DNA from: Symsagittifera roscoffensis
Taxonomy: Eukaryota; Xenacoelomorpha; Acoela; Convolutidae
NCBI RefSeq assembly: GCF_963678635.1
Contig: NW_026970697.1
Coordinates: forward strand, 124,001-188,000
Direction: 5' to 3'
DNA length: 64,000 bases
Shown: piece after piece, positions 9,385 to 19,790 of the stretch
How positions within the stretch are numbered: the stretch's first letter is position 1
Layout of the letters: each line of letters begins with the position of its first letter
The notes under the pieces: generated by a model
Databases searched by the model: none
What the model saw: the letters and a program-made list of their open reading frames with translations, nothing else
What the model was told of the DNA's origin: nothing
Position numbers and translations under genes: made by a program

Positions 9385-10012
9385 CTATTGAAGCTTCTCA
9401 TTTTCCAGTTCAAGTTTCACTTTTTGTTCGATCTCTTTCGTCACCAATTCCTGATGTACTCTATTTAGAGCATCCCTTGCGGCTGCCTTATAATCGATCT
9501 TGAAGTCATCAGCCGCAGTTGCTGGTTCCGGCTCACGTGTCTCCTCTGTTACCGCTTGCATTTTCTTTGCCGCCAGCTCTTGAGGTTTATCCTTTCTGCG
9601 TGCCTCCGCTTCACTCAAAAGTCGAGCCTTGCTGGCTTTCACTCCTGATAAAGCTTCTTCATGTCTTGGATGCTTGATGTCTGCCACTGCATCCCAGAAT
9701 TGCGGACAATCTGATTTAAAATGACCTTCCAAGTTGCAAAAGAAACACCTCGGGCCGAATTTCGCAATTACTCCTCTCATGAAATCCTCATGGTCCAATT
9801 CTGACGCATCTTCGTCCTCGAGGCTAAAGCCTATTGCTTTCATGCCTTGTTTGTAACACATGATGGTCTGTTGAACTGCAATTGGCACAAGAGCGTCTCT
9901 TGTCCATATCATCCCTCGGTTTGTACCAATTGTTCCCTTGGTTTGCTGGTCCGTTGTTAAAATTGCCATAATTGTTCCTGTAGTATCCAGATCTCGAAGG
10001 AGGTTTCAACAA
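9385..10012 (-). CDS. Gypsy gag nucleocapsid region with CCHC zinc knuckle
   Basis: The main frame (9,385-9,969) carries one zinc knuckle, CFFCNLEGHFKSDC at residues 75-88, with the exact C-x2-C-x4-H-x4-C spacing of retroelement nucleocapsid. It is followed by a charged helical tail rich in Glu, Ala and Lys that could form a coiled coil. A short overlapping frame at 9,824-10,012 has an Asn/Gly/Tyr-rich segment, typical of linkers upstream of the knuckle. Zinc knuckles bind the element RNA during packaging. Confidence 0.88.
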
Positions 10013-10125
10013 AAGATACTCTTTGACTTGAGCCTCAACTCCTCTGGTGTTGGCGCATTGGTTGATAGCGGTGTGTAATGTGTTGCTAGCATCGTACGAA
10101 GTTCATCATTCTTCACACCATCGAT

Positions 10126-12288
10126 CTATTTTGAGGCTACGGCCAGGTTCATCCTTCGGTTTGACTCATCCGGTTGGCTGCGTCTTCTCAGCATTTCCAA
10201 ATCATCGAGAAACTTGTCTATCGTTTCATCTTCTCGTTGCCTCCGTTTCTCGAAGCGCATCATCGCCTGGTGCCCCTGCACCCCTGATCCGAAACAGTTT
10301 AACAAGATTTCGAAGATTTTCTCAGCAGTGTCAGGTTGATATTGCTTCTTGGCCATGACACAGTTCAGGGCTGTCCCTTCCAAGTTGCTGGTGAGCGCAC
10401 TGCATTCCTGTCTCTCCGACAAGTCCTCTTCCTCGAAATGCAGCTTCATTACCTCTATCCAGGTATCAATACAGCCATCAGATTCATCTTTATAGCATCT
10501 TGGTTTCTTAAAGACGCTTCTGGACTTCTCACTGCGTTCATTGGTTCTGGATAACCTTGTCAGGAATGTCTCCAAAGACCTGTTTGGGGGTTCAAATGCT
10601 GTGGCCATTGCCGTAGCATCCCTTGAGTGTCCCGCCTGATTGTCCTCACACCTCGTCAAAGGCTCTGTATGCGGTGCATCCCTGCAATCCGAATCGCCGT
10701 GAGTGTTTCCCGCTTGGCCAACATGACTCCTCCTCGGGCTTGCATGCCCCCTATTGCCGGAATCACTTCTCCCAGTCGCATGTGTGCCTTGCGTTGGTCG
10801 TTCGTTAGAGGTCTGTCTGTTCCCCGTTGAACTTGTTCTACTGTTCGGGCCCCATGTTCCATTACCCCTTGTGGCATAGCCTGATGAACTGCCCCTGCCT
10901 CTAGTGGATCCATACGTCTTCCTCTTTTGATGTTCATTGAAGTTCACCCTCGGTTCCCTGCTGGGACCTCCCGATTTCGGTTCTCCTTCTTTTGGTCCAC
11001 TCTTGCTGCTTAGTAGCCCGTCCAACCTATCCATGATAGCCTGAATTTGCCTCTCCATCATCGCGTCTATCTTTGTGTCAAGAGTCCCAAGAGACTGCTC
11101 TTGATGAATTCTTAACTTCTCCATGTCGTCTCTTAAGCGTAACTCTCGCTGTTCCGCCTCTCCTGTCAGTCGCGACAAGTTCCTCGCCATATGTTCGTCC
11201 GTTCTTTCTTTCAAGCGTTTTTCGCTCCTGCCAACTTCTTGTCTGTTGCGGTTTATTTCTTCCCGCAGACTTTCTCTTTCAATGTGAACAGCTCTTTCTA
11301 GTTCACTCATCCTTATTGACATCTGTTCGTTTTGTTCTCCTAAACTGTCCACTATGTTGTTTAAGGCTTCTTCTAGTGCTGCCCCGTTATCCACGAGTGG
11401 CGTTACTAGTGGTGGTGTAACCCTGTCGGTCCCAGGTAGCTTCGTGCTGGTCGAGATCCGGGCCTTGACTCTCTGCCTCGACGTCTTTTCCTTATCTATT
11501 TCAGGATCCGCTAACGCGTTGCCTAGCCCTATGGTTCTACTCTCTCCAGTTTGTGACTCTGAACTTGTCCTAATCGCGAAGTCTTTTGACTGGCCCGGTG
11601 TGTTTGCCTCTTTGCTTATCGTTGTCACTACACCAAATTTGTCCATGGTTCCAGTCTCTCTTCCGACGTGTGCCTCATTCTCCTGGATCGAACTATTGAG
11701 GCTGACTTGAGATCCAAAGTCCCCTTGCTCCTCTTCATCTTCTTCCTCCTGGGATTCACCGTCGTTTCCTACTCCTCCTCCCATGCTGAATGGAAAGATG
11801 TTTCCGAAGGTGTTCTTCATTCTTTTTGAGAATGATGATGACGTTGTTTGTTTTCCAGTTCCGCCTGCCATCATAGTGTTGTCTGTCGGAGATCTTCTAG
11901 TTGCCGCTATTTCAGTCGAGATGTCGGACAGTTCCGACATCTCCTCTCGATCCAATGTCCCGGTGGAAGTGGCAAAATCATGGCCTTGTTCTACCGGAGT
12001 AGATTCACTCGCCAGCCTTCTGCCTCTCCCTTCCAGTCTATTTTCTTCCTGGTTGTCGTTCATGGTATGGTCCGTATTGACCTCCACTTCTAACAGTTCT
12101 TTTCGCTCTTCTGAGGTCTTCTGACTTCTCGTTTCAACCATTCTGCCTGAAACCGTCTCTTCTTTGTCGGACCGGGGTCGCTTGATCCAATCCACAAAAG
12201 GATCGGTCATCGTTTTTCTTTGCTTTTCAGGTATGAATTTCCTAGAGCTATTACCTCGTTTTGGTATCCTTGACTTGTCTAGACTCAT
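10126..12288 (-). CDS. Gypsy gag, long N-terminal and capsid region
   Basis: A 720-residue frame with start at 12,288 (MSLDKSRIPK), the first Met of the longest frame. Residues 1-330 are polar and low-complexity, with an acidic run (GESQEEEDEEEQGDF) near 180. Residues about 335-450 form a long coiled coil. Residues 460-580 are Gly/Arg/Ser-rich and could bind RNA. The final ~120 residues look like the helical capsid core of Gypsy gag (IDTWIEVMKLHFEEEDLSER, then YQPDTAEKIFEILL and a basic helix ending DKFLDDLEMLRRRSQP). Gag builds the particle that houses reverse transcription. The long extension before the capsid is larger than in typical Gypsy gags. Confidence 0.85.
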   Translation of the reverse strand: MSLDKSRIPKRGNSSRKFIPEKQRKTMTDPFVDWIKRPRSDKEETVSGRMVETRSQKTSEERKELLEVEVNTDHTMNDNQEENRLEGRGRRLASESTPVEQGHDFATSTGTLDREEMSELSDISTEIAATRRSPTDNTMMAGGTGKQTTSSSFSKRMKNTFGNIFPFSMGGGVGNDGESQEEEDEEEQGDFGSQVSLNSSIQENEAHVGRETGTMDKFGVVTTISKEANTPGQSKDFAIRTSSESQTGESRTIGLGNALADPEIDKEKTSRQRVKARISTSTKLPGTDRVTPPLVTPLVDNGAALEEALNNIVDSLGEQNEQMSIRMSELERAVHIERESLREEINRNRQEVGRSEKRLKERTDEHMARNLSRLTGEAEQRELRLRDDMEKLRIHQEQSLGTLDTKIDAMMERQIQAIMDRLDGLLSSKSGPKEGEPKSGGPSREPRVNFNEHQKRKTYGSTRGRGSSSGYATRGNGTWGPNSRTSSTGNRQTSNERPTQGTHATGRSDSGNRGHASPRRSHVGQAGNTHGDSDCRDAPHTEPLTRCEDNQAGHSRDATAMATAFEPPNRSLETFLTRLSRTNERSEKSRSVFKKPRCYKDESDGCIDTWIEVMKLHFEEEDLSERQECSALTSNLEGTALNCVMAKKQYQPDTAEKIFEILLNCFGSGVQGHQAMMRFEKRRQREDETIDKFLDDLEMLRRRSQPDESNRRMNLAVASK

Positions 12289-13070
12289 TCTCTATTTGTC
12301 ACTTTTTAATGCCTATACACTTAACTCGATTGCTAGAGACCTTATAGTTTTATTAACAATAATAATGACACAACACAAAAAGTTTCACAAGATTCTATTA
12401 AATAGTGACCACGAATCCCTGTATGTTATCAGAGTACAGTTTGTATAAAATTTATTCACACTAACCGATTATCGGTCGTAAGATTTGAAAACTAGCACAA
12501 TATGATGTTATCAGTCAACTTAAAAGATAGTGTACTCACTACACAATCAAGCACAGTTTATGTTGATTTAAAATCAAAAAACAAAATATATAAATTTAAT
12601 GTCAGAATATGAATACCTCTACGAAAAAAAACGTATGTGTAATGTACTTTTAGTCGGTCGCAGTACAATTTTCGAACCTGTCTTTTAAAGAAAAAGCTTT
12701 CCCTGCTCGGTGCTGCACCAAACATACAAAACTTTGAAGGCATTAATTTTCTCAAGTGGGCGTCTATTGCACCCACCGAGTACTGTGTTACTTATCTGCC
12801 TTCGGACTGCCCGAGCTAGACCTACTAAAATCCTCAGGGCAGTCACTTTTCCCAAAAACGTATTATGTTACAATCCACACCAATGAATCACGCTCTTTTT
12901 AGTTTAGACTTAGTGTCGCGAATATCCGAGTTCGGACCTGTTTTGTTTTGGTCTGGTTCTTACTGAAAGGCAAGTTACCAGTGCAGTCACTATACCTAGC
13001 CTGTGTGCTATTAACCTAATACCTCTCACTTTAGTCTTTCTTCCGTCTACCTAAGTCCTTTAATAAAATA
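12289..13070. other. Noncoding region upstream of the Gypsy gag
   Basis: AT-rich sequence with no supportable gene. It must contain the element's leader if the element is read from the right, but I could not place the 5' LTR boundary or a primer-binding site with confidence, since the matching LTR is outside the window. A near-palindrome GGTGCTGCACC lies at about 12,708-12,718. Confidence 0.4.
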
Positions 13071-13880
13071 ATACCCCTCCGGATTGGCACAAATAGGACC
13101 CTTCCGGACTAACAAAATCTAGACCCCTCCGGATTGGGTCCCCTCTTTACTTGAAAAATCTTTGACCCCTCCGGATTGGGAGCCCTCCGGTTTTGTAAAA
13201 GTAGCTTTTTGGAGTTTTCCTTCTTTCAACCTATACCCCTCCGGATACGTTCTCCGATGCAATTTTGCTCTTTCAATTAACTAGGAAGGGTATGTACTAC
13301 TTTCCTAGACCCTTCCGGATTGAAGTTAAGCCTCTTATTTGACAATTCACACTAACGGTGAAGGGTCTTATCGCTCGCCTAACTTCGGCTCGATTAAGGT
13401 TTTGCTGTGCCTTTAGCCTTCCCTTTTTGTCTAGAACATCCTTAAGTTACTTTATTCAACCGCTATTACCTTTTGGTAGGGGTATAAGGGCTTTTCTAAA
13501 AAAAAATTTGTAAAACGTGAAGGGTGTACCCTTCCTAATTGAGGAATTTGCTAAAAACATTCTCAAAAAAAATTTCACGCTTATTTTTCCGAAAAAATTT
13601 TGTCTCTATCAGTAAGCTCAGCTAATTTCTGATCTATTGGTACCAAGATCAACTGAATATGTCCAGTAGTTCTAAAGTTATTAACCAAAACGTCTTTTTT
13701 CTAAACTCAAGAAGTTTCTCTTTATAGGTTCCGCCTAACTTTTTCCGCAAATCTAGTCCTTTCGACCTAAAAATTATTGATCCGAGCTCAGAAGGCCTAT
13801 ACTCTTCTAGTTCAATGCGAAAGACCCGATCTAAAACCCTTTAGCTGAAAAAATTTGCGAAAAACTATGCTACCTGTACC

Positions 13881-13944
13881 CCTCCGGATTGATGAATCCA
13901 CCAAATCAAACACGTTAAGCTCGATTTCTCTGCAACCCGGAAGG
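13881..13944. repeat. Small inverted-repeat unit, copy 1
   Basis: CCTCCGGATT at 13,881-13,890 is matched imperfectly in reverse by AACCCGGAAGG at 13,934-13,944. The interior (TGAATCCACC, then AATCAA) resembles the unit at 15,647-15,711 over most of its length, so the two are copies of one short element rather than chance hairpins. Confidence 0.6.
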
Positions 13945-15646
13945 CTTTCGGGTAGCGGGTTTTAAAACTTGTAGATTCACTAGTGGACGTTGTCCGAACA
14001 ACTCTTTTTATTGTCGTAACTCAAAATTTTCAAAAAATTTTGTAAACTTATAGTGTTTCGTTTTCTCAAAAATCACGAAATTTCGGTTTTCGGTACCAAA
14101 ATAGTTCCAACCACTTTCGAACTAAACTTAACCGGTTCTATCTATTATGGTAGTGCAGTTACGATGTAACACACTAACTTAGCGCTTTTTTCCGTTTAAA
14201 AAATATCGATATCTCAAAAATCGCGACTTGTGGGGGGATCAAAATATCGCTATTTTGACCCTAAAAACCGGTCTGTTTTCGTTGTTTTTCACTGAAAAAC
14301 GATATAAGACTATTAATATAGGCTATATAAGTAATAATATTAGTAATACTATACCCCTCCGGGTTTGTTTAATATCCGAATTAAGGTGCTTAACTCGGAT
14401 ATTCGCAGTTCGGTGAAAGGTCATCTGACGAGCCCCCCACAGATTACTATCTTAATTTTTGTACTAAAAGGGATACAAAACTTGTTAACGATACCCAACA
14501 GTCGATTGTTGTTGTCGTTGAGCCCCTTCTAGTAGCTCCTTGTACTGCTTGCCGGATCAGTCTTCTCCCAAGACCCTTCCGAATTGAGCGCAAATCAGCT
14601 GACCCTTCCGGATTGAGCGCAATTTATCATTAACGTGCTTAAATGCTCAAATAACCCTACAGTACAAGCCTCACAAACGGGCTATAAAACTGATCATAAC
14701 GATCCTGACTGATATAAATGCCTGTAACAACAATATATCTATCAACACCAAACAGGGGGGTCGGATCACATCTTGTCTGGGGGGATGATTTCTACTGATT
14801 TTTTACTTTTTTTTACTGTTTTTGGTTTTTTCGGTTATTTTTTATGTTTTTTGTTTTTCTTGGGTACTATACTACTTTTTGTTTGTTTTTATATATATCT
14901 TTAAGTGTTTTTGGTCACAAACCTCTCAGGGAACGAGGGAATGGCCGATCCCCCCACCCTTCCTGGTTCGTGAATTTTCGGTCGTAACTAAATTAAAAAG
15001 CTATTCACGGTAATCCGCAAGGCTTCCGCGTTCCGAACTACCCTTCCGCCCCGGCGGTTTAGGCCTATTAAGGGCCTTAACGTGAGCATCCGCTCGGCGC
15101 GGAGTGCTCGTTAACGGTTCTGCCGGTCATGATGTTAAAAAAGAATAACACCCAGGAGCGCCATAAAATCATCTTGTAACATTTGCCCGGAAGATACATA
15201 TCGACGGAAAACAAAACTAAATCCTAAGACGACTGGCTAACGTCCAAACAGAGCCTTGCATGCTTTTCACCGTCTCTACCAAGCCAGTACTTTTCGGTGG
15301 TCTTTTCCAACATCGGGTCGACAAAAACGTTACTGCTTTCGGCTTCGGTCAAAACACTCAAATTAACTAGATTACATGCAGAAATAGTGAGCTCATGGCT
15401 GGATCTCAATATTCCCAGACCACGAGGTCACTCCTAAAAACAGGGCTACTACTATTTATTATATTACTACTGTTTTTGTTCAGAAGATAAAAATCATCAT
15501 CTCCATCGAAGATGGATCAACCCTTTCCCCCACATCCTAGCTTCTCATCCTTATCAAAATGAATCCAGTTATTAATTAAATTCAAATCAGGAAAGGACAA
15601 GAAGCTAAAAGTTTATATAAAAGGCTAAGAGTTTCGGTCCCGAAAC

Positions 15647-15711
15647 CCTTCCGGATTCTTGAATCCACTGAATCAAGCTCGCTAATCTTGACTTCTTCTT
15701 AATCCGGAAGG
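15647..15711. repeat. Small inverted-repeat unit, copy 2, with perfect 11-bp arms
   Basis: CCTTCCGGATT at 15,647-15,657 and AATCCGGAAGG at 15,701-15,711 are exact reverse complements around a 43-bp loop. The loop shares TGAATCCAC and AATCAA with the copy at 13,881-13,944. This could be a very short MITE-like unit or a structural hairpin. No target-site duplication is evident. Confidence 0.65.
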
Positions 15712-16204
15712 CTGTACTCCACCCCTCACCGTTGTCTGCAACGGCCTTGCAACTATTGTAGCGACACAATAGTTGCAACTCGGAGTGTTCACTGCTATTC
15801 CTGCAATCTGCTATTGTTTTATCTCACAATTTTTGTATTTATCGTCCGCGCAACTAATGTTGCTGTGTTGTCTTATAGCTTTTCTGCCAAAATGGCTGTT
15901 TCTGACATTTCTCAGAAATGTTACATAATCACTTCGAAAAATTAAAAATTAGCAATTTCCGAATCCTTTAACCTTCACGTTTTGTTCAATCGTTCAAATA
16001 ACGTTCTTAATTCTTATTAATCACCAATCCGGAAGGCTCGCTGCTAAAAATTCGAATTCTGCAGAGATTGCATTTTTCACATTCTGGTCGATAGTCACAG
16101 TTACCGCAATGCACTGGATGTTATTCACAAGGAGTTTTTTATAATTCAAATTGCTAAAAACTTTGCGATGGTTCAATGCTGCAAACTTAACTATTTTTCA
16201 CACG

Positions 16205-16459
16205 TCAATTAGTATTAATGACTCTAAGCAACGGTGCTTTGGTGTCACCCACTTTTTGATAACGAATTAGGTTCAAGTAGATAAACATCAATTGGGTTCC
16301 AGCAGAGACGGGGATGAGGTTTTGTGATGTGAGAGTGCTATGGGTATGACTGGGTTCTTTGTAGCCGATATGGTAGCCCGTTCCATCTCTTATACCTTTG
16401 AAACCTGAAAAACTAGGAACTTGTGGACTCTCAAAGGTAATGCTTTTCCAATAATGCAT
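16205..16459 (-). pseudogene. Polinton capsid-like (penton-type) fragment
   Basis: Translation includes LIPVSAGTQLMFIYLNLIRY followed closely by VGDTKAPLLRVI. A strand like 'Leu-(Tyr/Phe)-Val-Tyr-Cys-Asp' followed by 'VGD...PLLR' is what I recall in the Polinton-associated protein F54H12.2 and its insect relatives, interpreted in the literature as a minor (penton) capsid protein. It lies downstream of the integrase piece on the same strand. The match is from memory of a short motif. Confidence 0.55.
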
Positions 16460-16710
16460 CCACCTTGCAAGATGTTTAGTAATGGGGTCGATGCTTTAAC
16501 TGATATTATCGGTATCAACCTTCCAATTGATTTCGTTGAAATTTTCTCGATTTCGTCATAATCACTATTGTTATTTTGGTTATATCTACATCATACGGTC
16601 TAGATATTTTTTCTTTTGCCACTTTGAGGCTTGCTTTAACTTTGTATTTTTGTAGTACACTAGTTTGGTATCCGTAACATTGTTAATATGAGTGGGAAAC
16701 GTTATTTTTG

Positions 16711-17007
16711 TCAATGCAACTCTCCTTCACCTTGTTGGTTGTTATTTTTGTTTAGCAGATTTTTGAAGCTCGCTAGCGTGTTGTCATTGAAATTATTCAT
16801 TGAGACTGATGACAACAGTGTAATGGTAAATGAATCTTTTTCGCTTCTAAATTGACAGACATTGTTTAGTTTGATCCTTCCTTCCTTTTCCAATATCCTG
16901 ATTAGTTCAGGCTCATAAAACTTACCCTCTATTGGTTCCTTATCAGCGTCGTTAATCAGCGAGCTTATAAGTTGGTGGGATTCTTGTTGGAATGTCGAAG
17001 ACTTCAA
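16711..17007 (-). pseudogene. Unrecognised open piece next to the integrase fragment
   Basis: An open stretch of 98 residues, polar, with a plausible folded core (EPELIRILEKEGRIKLNNVC) and an Asn-rich end. It lies directly after the integrase fragment on the same strand, so it may belong to the same relic. I do not recognise a family. Confidence 0.35.
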
Positions 17008-17026
17008 AAACTTCGTCAGTGAATGA

Positions 17027-17473
17027 TTATTTGTATCCCGTTCGAAAAGGAAGGTCAGTTTTTGCTATTCTAACAAATTCACCAACGTAGAGCTTTGGTC
17101 GGCGTACTAGTTTCTGCGATTGTTCCACTCTTATTGAAATGAGACGTGGAACGTCCTTTTTGGTAACTCCATTCGTGGCTATTTTTCTAACGCGGTTTGT
17201 TCTCGAGTTAATTGTGTTGACAAAGTCTTGAAGCATATCGATGTATGAGTAGGTCCATTTGTACTCCAAAAACTTATAAATCAAACCCTTTAGTGATCGA
17301 ATGTTCCTCTCCGCGAGAACGGTTTTTTTTTCACTCTCAGTTGTATATGTTTCGATGCCCTTTTCCTCACATAAAGTTTTGAATGACCCCTTGATTTCTG
17401 TAACTTTATCTACCCAGACTTTTTTTGGTTGTTTTGTTTTTATCATTTGTTTGAATGCTGCCTGAGGTAGCAC
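17027..17473 (-). pseudogene. Polinton-type integrase fragment
   Basis: 148 open residues. The segment with WVDKVTEIKGSF, then GIETYTT and LAERNIRSLKGLIYKF matches the second Asp to Glu region of transposon-derived integrases of the F54H12.3 type. The Glu stands in AERN, with SLK...IYK after it as in that family. The end RPKLYVGEFVRIAKTDLPF matches the strand-rich C-terminal region that follows the core in these integrases. The rest of the core is not visible in one frame. Confidence 0.68.
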
Positions 17474-17774
17474 TTACCTAACTAAACCAGAAAAAATTGA
17501 AAACCAAACTGACGTTTCTTCACAGCATACGTGCGGCCAAGAAAGTTTATAGATACAAAAAAGTAAAATGAAATTTAAAATTATTTGAGACATAAAAACT
17601 ACTTCTGATCTGGGGACTGTAACATCAAAATTCTGAGATTTTTGTTCAGTGTTTGTTTGTTTGATCATAAGCTAAATTGGTGAGTATAGTAGCATCAGGC
17701 TCATCAATCGCTAATTCAGACATTCAGTTGTTCAATTTAGTTTTCTCTCCATCTGGTTCTCTCTAACTCTCTAT

Positions 17775-18582
17775 CTATAACACTAGTTTTTTAATGAGAA
17801 AGAAGCACTGTGTTTTTGTCTTAAAAAATATTATATGTACTTCAGAACAATAAAAAATCTCGTATCGAGTATAACTTGTAGAGTCATTAGTTATGTAATT
17901 GTCAATGCCATGCAGCATTTGCGCAACATTATTGGCTAACATATATTCAGTTTGTGCATGAAATACAACTTTCTTTGCATAGTTCTCTTTTACTAGTTTC
18001 TGAAGTTCCTGAGGTAGGTCACTGCGTTGAAGATCCATTTAAATTCCTGGCTGATGTTTGGCCACTAAGACTAGCCTGGCAAGACATACTCCTCGTTTGT
18101 TGGCTAACATTTTGACAATACTTGTGTCGTTGCAAATAGATGAATTGGTCAATCACTGGGAAAAATTTTCTTAAAATAGTCAATTCGTCTCCTGATAGAG
18201 TCATTTCTTCTTTCCGCTGCACAACTTGACCTCAGCAATTGATTTGTTCTGTTCTGGTCAAAGTTATTTTGATATCACTCTCTGGTGTCAGCCAAGTCAA
18301 GAACACTAAATTTGTTAGATACGTCTCCTTTCTTGCTAGTCTTTCGTTGTTGCTCATTTGTCAGCCAATCAAAAAAACCTTAGTTTTTTTACAGGGGACA
18401 GTGATTCCTGGAGTTGTAATTAGAAAAATGTCTATTGCAAGATGGAAAATTTTTAAACCTGAGTTTTCAATTCTCGGGCAACCCAACTCATCAAGATTCA
18501 CAACTTCTCGATCCAAGTACTTTGCAAAGAGTTCAGCTTTCTCTTTTCCTTTGGCGTAAAATACCTTGTTAGGATTTCTCAA
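17775..18582 (-). pseudogene. Unassigned open pieces upstream of the integrase fragment
   Basis: Three short open stretches lie here on the minus strand (17,775-18,038, 18,019-18,222 and 18,361-18,582). The last includes VFYAKGKEKAELFAKYLDRE followed by a Leu-Gly-Cys-Pro motif. This resembles a family I recall from arthropod and viral-like proteins with a 'VKG.EK...L' and 'LGCP' signature, possibly exonuclease-like. That link is low confidence. The others are unrecognised. Confidence 0.3.
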
Positions 18583-19040
18583 AACAAAACTTTGAGTAAT
18601 CTGATTTAGGTTTGAATATAAATAATCTCCGCTTTCCCAATGAATTCCGTGTAAGTAATGTGTTAACCAGTTGTACGCTTTTATTCAGCTTTTGGGTAGT
18701 GAGTTGAAAAGGTCTGGAGGTAGAAAAATAAGAGAGTCGCTCTAATCAGAAATCGTATTGGCTAATTCTTCAACTATAAATGTAGTTTTTTATAGCGAAG
18801 TCCTTCCAAATTTATCACGACTGATCGTTCGCTCAACATTCTAATAATTGATAGAGTTCTGGTCTGGTTAGTTTGACGAATAAACAGAAAGTAAAACCGC
18901 TCAATTGACCAAACAGACTGCTATTACATACACTTCCAGGGTAACATAGAGCAGTAATTGGGACCCGTGTTTTAATATTCGTCAACAAAACCTGCAGCGT
19001 CATGTAAAATTGCATGCAGACGTAATATTTTTGAATCTTT

Positions 19041-19274
19041 TTAATATTTGTCCAAGGAAGAGTCGTCTATGCCAATAAAAGCTTTATATGGCCTAATTTT
19101 CATAGCTACGTCATAATTTAAATCATTTTCACGGGAAAAGAAAAACAGAGAACATGCCGCCATAAAGTAATTTTGACGGTCAGAATTTTCCGGATAGATT
19201 TTTTTCACAGTCAAATAAATCTCATGAAGGAATTCCAAGTCTGTTGAGGTAACTCTACGTTTTTCCAATTTCAT
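19041..19274 (-). pseudogene. Unrecognised short open piece
   Basis: 77 residues beginning MKLEKRRVTS, with a helical look (DLEFLHEIYLTVKKIYPENS). It is on the same strand as the integrase relic and may be its upstream part. There is no family assignment. Confidence 0.25.
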
Positions 19275-19790
19275 TTTTTTATTTTTTCCAACACTCTTTG
19301 AACCTGCTGAATTTCATAACAGTGGAACTAAAAGTAATCTGTTGGATACCAATTGCTGATATCTACAATTCTGTGATATATTTAATTAGACCATCAGGCT
19401 TTTTCATATAATTTTAACATTTTTGTAAACAATAACCTAAAATTTCAATCAGTTCTTTTTTTCGTTCAATCAGCTTGGTGTCAAAGTCGAACAAAAAGTC
19501 AAATAAATTTTCAGAAATACCATTCGACAAATCAATCGTTTTTACAAGTTTTTGTTTCCAAATCAAATTCAAAATTCTAGACTGGTTGAAAAAACAGGCG
19601 GCTAAAAGTACAATTTCTTTTGTCTGTGTTTTCGCGACAAGCGTATTTAAACTCGGGAAAATTTGGGTAACGTTTAAAAATTATCACCTTCCGAAACATG
19701 CTGTTCCAAAAGTTTTTATTTGAAGAACAATTTCTTGTGATTTAAAATGATGTTTTGCTTGTTTTAAATGCTATCATACTTAGAGACTGT
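19275..19790. other. AT-rich stretch without a recognisable gene
   Basis: Open frames here are short and of biased composition. No repeat, RNA gene or domain was seen. Confidence 0.5.

Larger units (their letters stand above)
1..12288 (-). mobile_element. Large Ty3/Gypsy-type LTR element, left end off window
   Basis: Read on the minus strand, the parts follow the order of Ty3/Gypsy elements: gag (10,126-12,288 and a zinc-knuckle region at 9,385-10,012), protease (8,455-9,198), reverse transcriptase (7,133-8,287), RNase H (6,117-7,166), integrase (2,888-5,170), then a further module (1-2,486) at the place where env-like genes often sit. The RNase H before integrase order rules out Copia. The coding part alone exceeds 12 kb, large for the family. 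The 3' LTR lies beyond position 1, so no LTR pair can be compared and no age can be read from LTR divergence. The frames are long, so the copy looks fairly young, but it is broken, with roughly five to eight interruptions. Treat as a fossil. Unusual parts are a macro-domain-like C-terminus, an SGNH-like module and a long linker between RNase H and integrase. Confidence 0.93.
13071..16035. repeat. Region studded with CCCTTCCGGATTG-like motifs
   Basis: At least ten copies of CCC(C/T)TCCGGATTG or close variants occur here, for example near 13,075, 13,098, 13,131, 13,165, 13,235, 13,309, 13,879, 14,354, 14,575, 14,604 and 15,646. The reverse form AATCCGGAAGG is at 15,701 and a related one at 16,028. 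The copies near 14,575 and 14,604 also share the following GAGCGCAA, giving a two-copy tandem unit of about 29 bp. Between motifs the sequence is AT-rich, with no convincing coding region. A T-rich tract lies at 14,790-14,910. The region may belong to the 5' end of the neighbouring Gypsy element or to a separate repeat family. Confidence 0.7.
16205..19274 (-). mobile_element. Decayed Polinton/Maverick-like relic
   Basis: Two pieces on the minus strand suggest a Polinton. One is an integrase fragment at 17,027-17,473 resembling the integrase annotated as F54H12.3 in C. elegans. The other is a fragment at 16,205-16,459 resembling a Polinton capsid-type protein with the motif VGDTKAPLLRV. Other open pieces between 16,711 and 19,274 have no confident match. 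Terminal inverted repeats were not found. The relic is old and heavily broken, with many interruptions. Gaps of more than 300 bp inside it show no further coding piece that I recognise. Confidence 0.58.

Noticed and set aside
12708-12718. GGTGCTGCACC near-palindrome as the primer-binding site of the large Gypsy element
   Set aside because: The TGGTGCAGCACC reading on the minus strand begins like a primer site, but it is explained equally well by the palindrome. No LTR end abuts it and no tRNA match could be shown.
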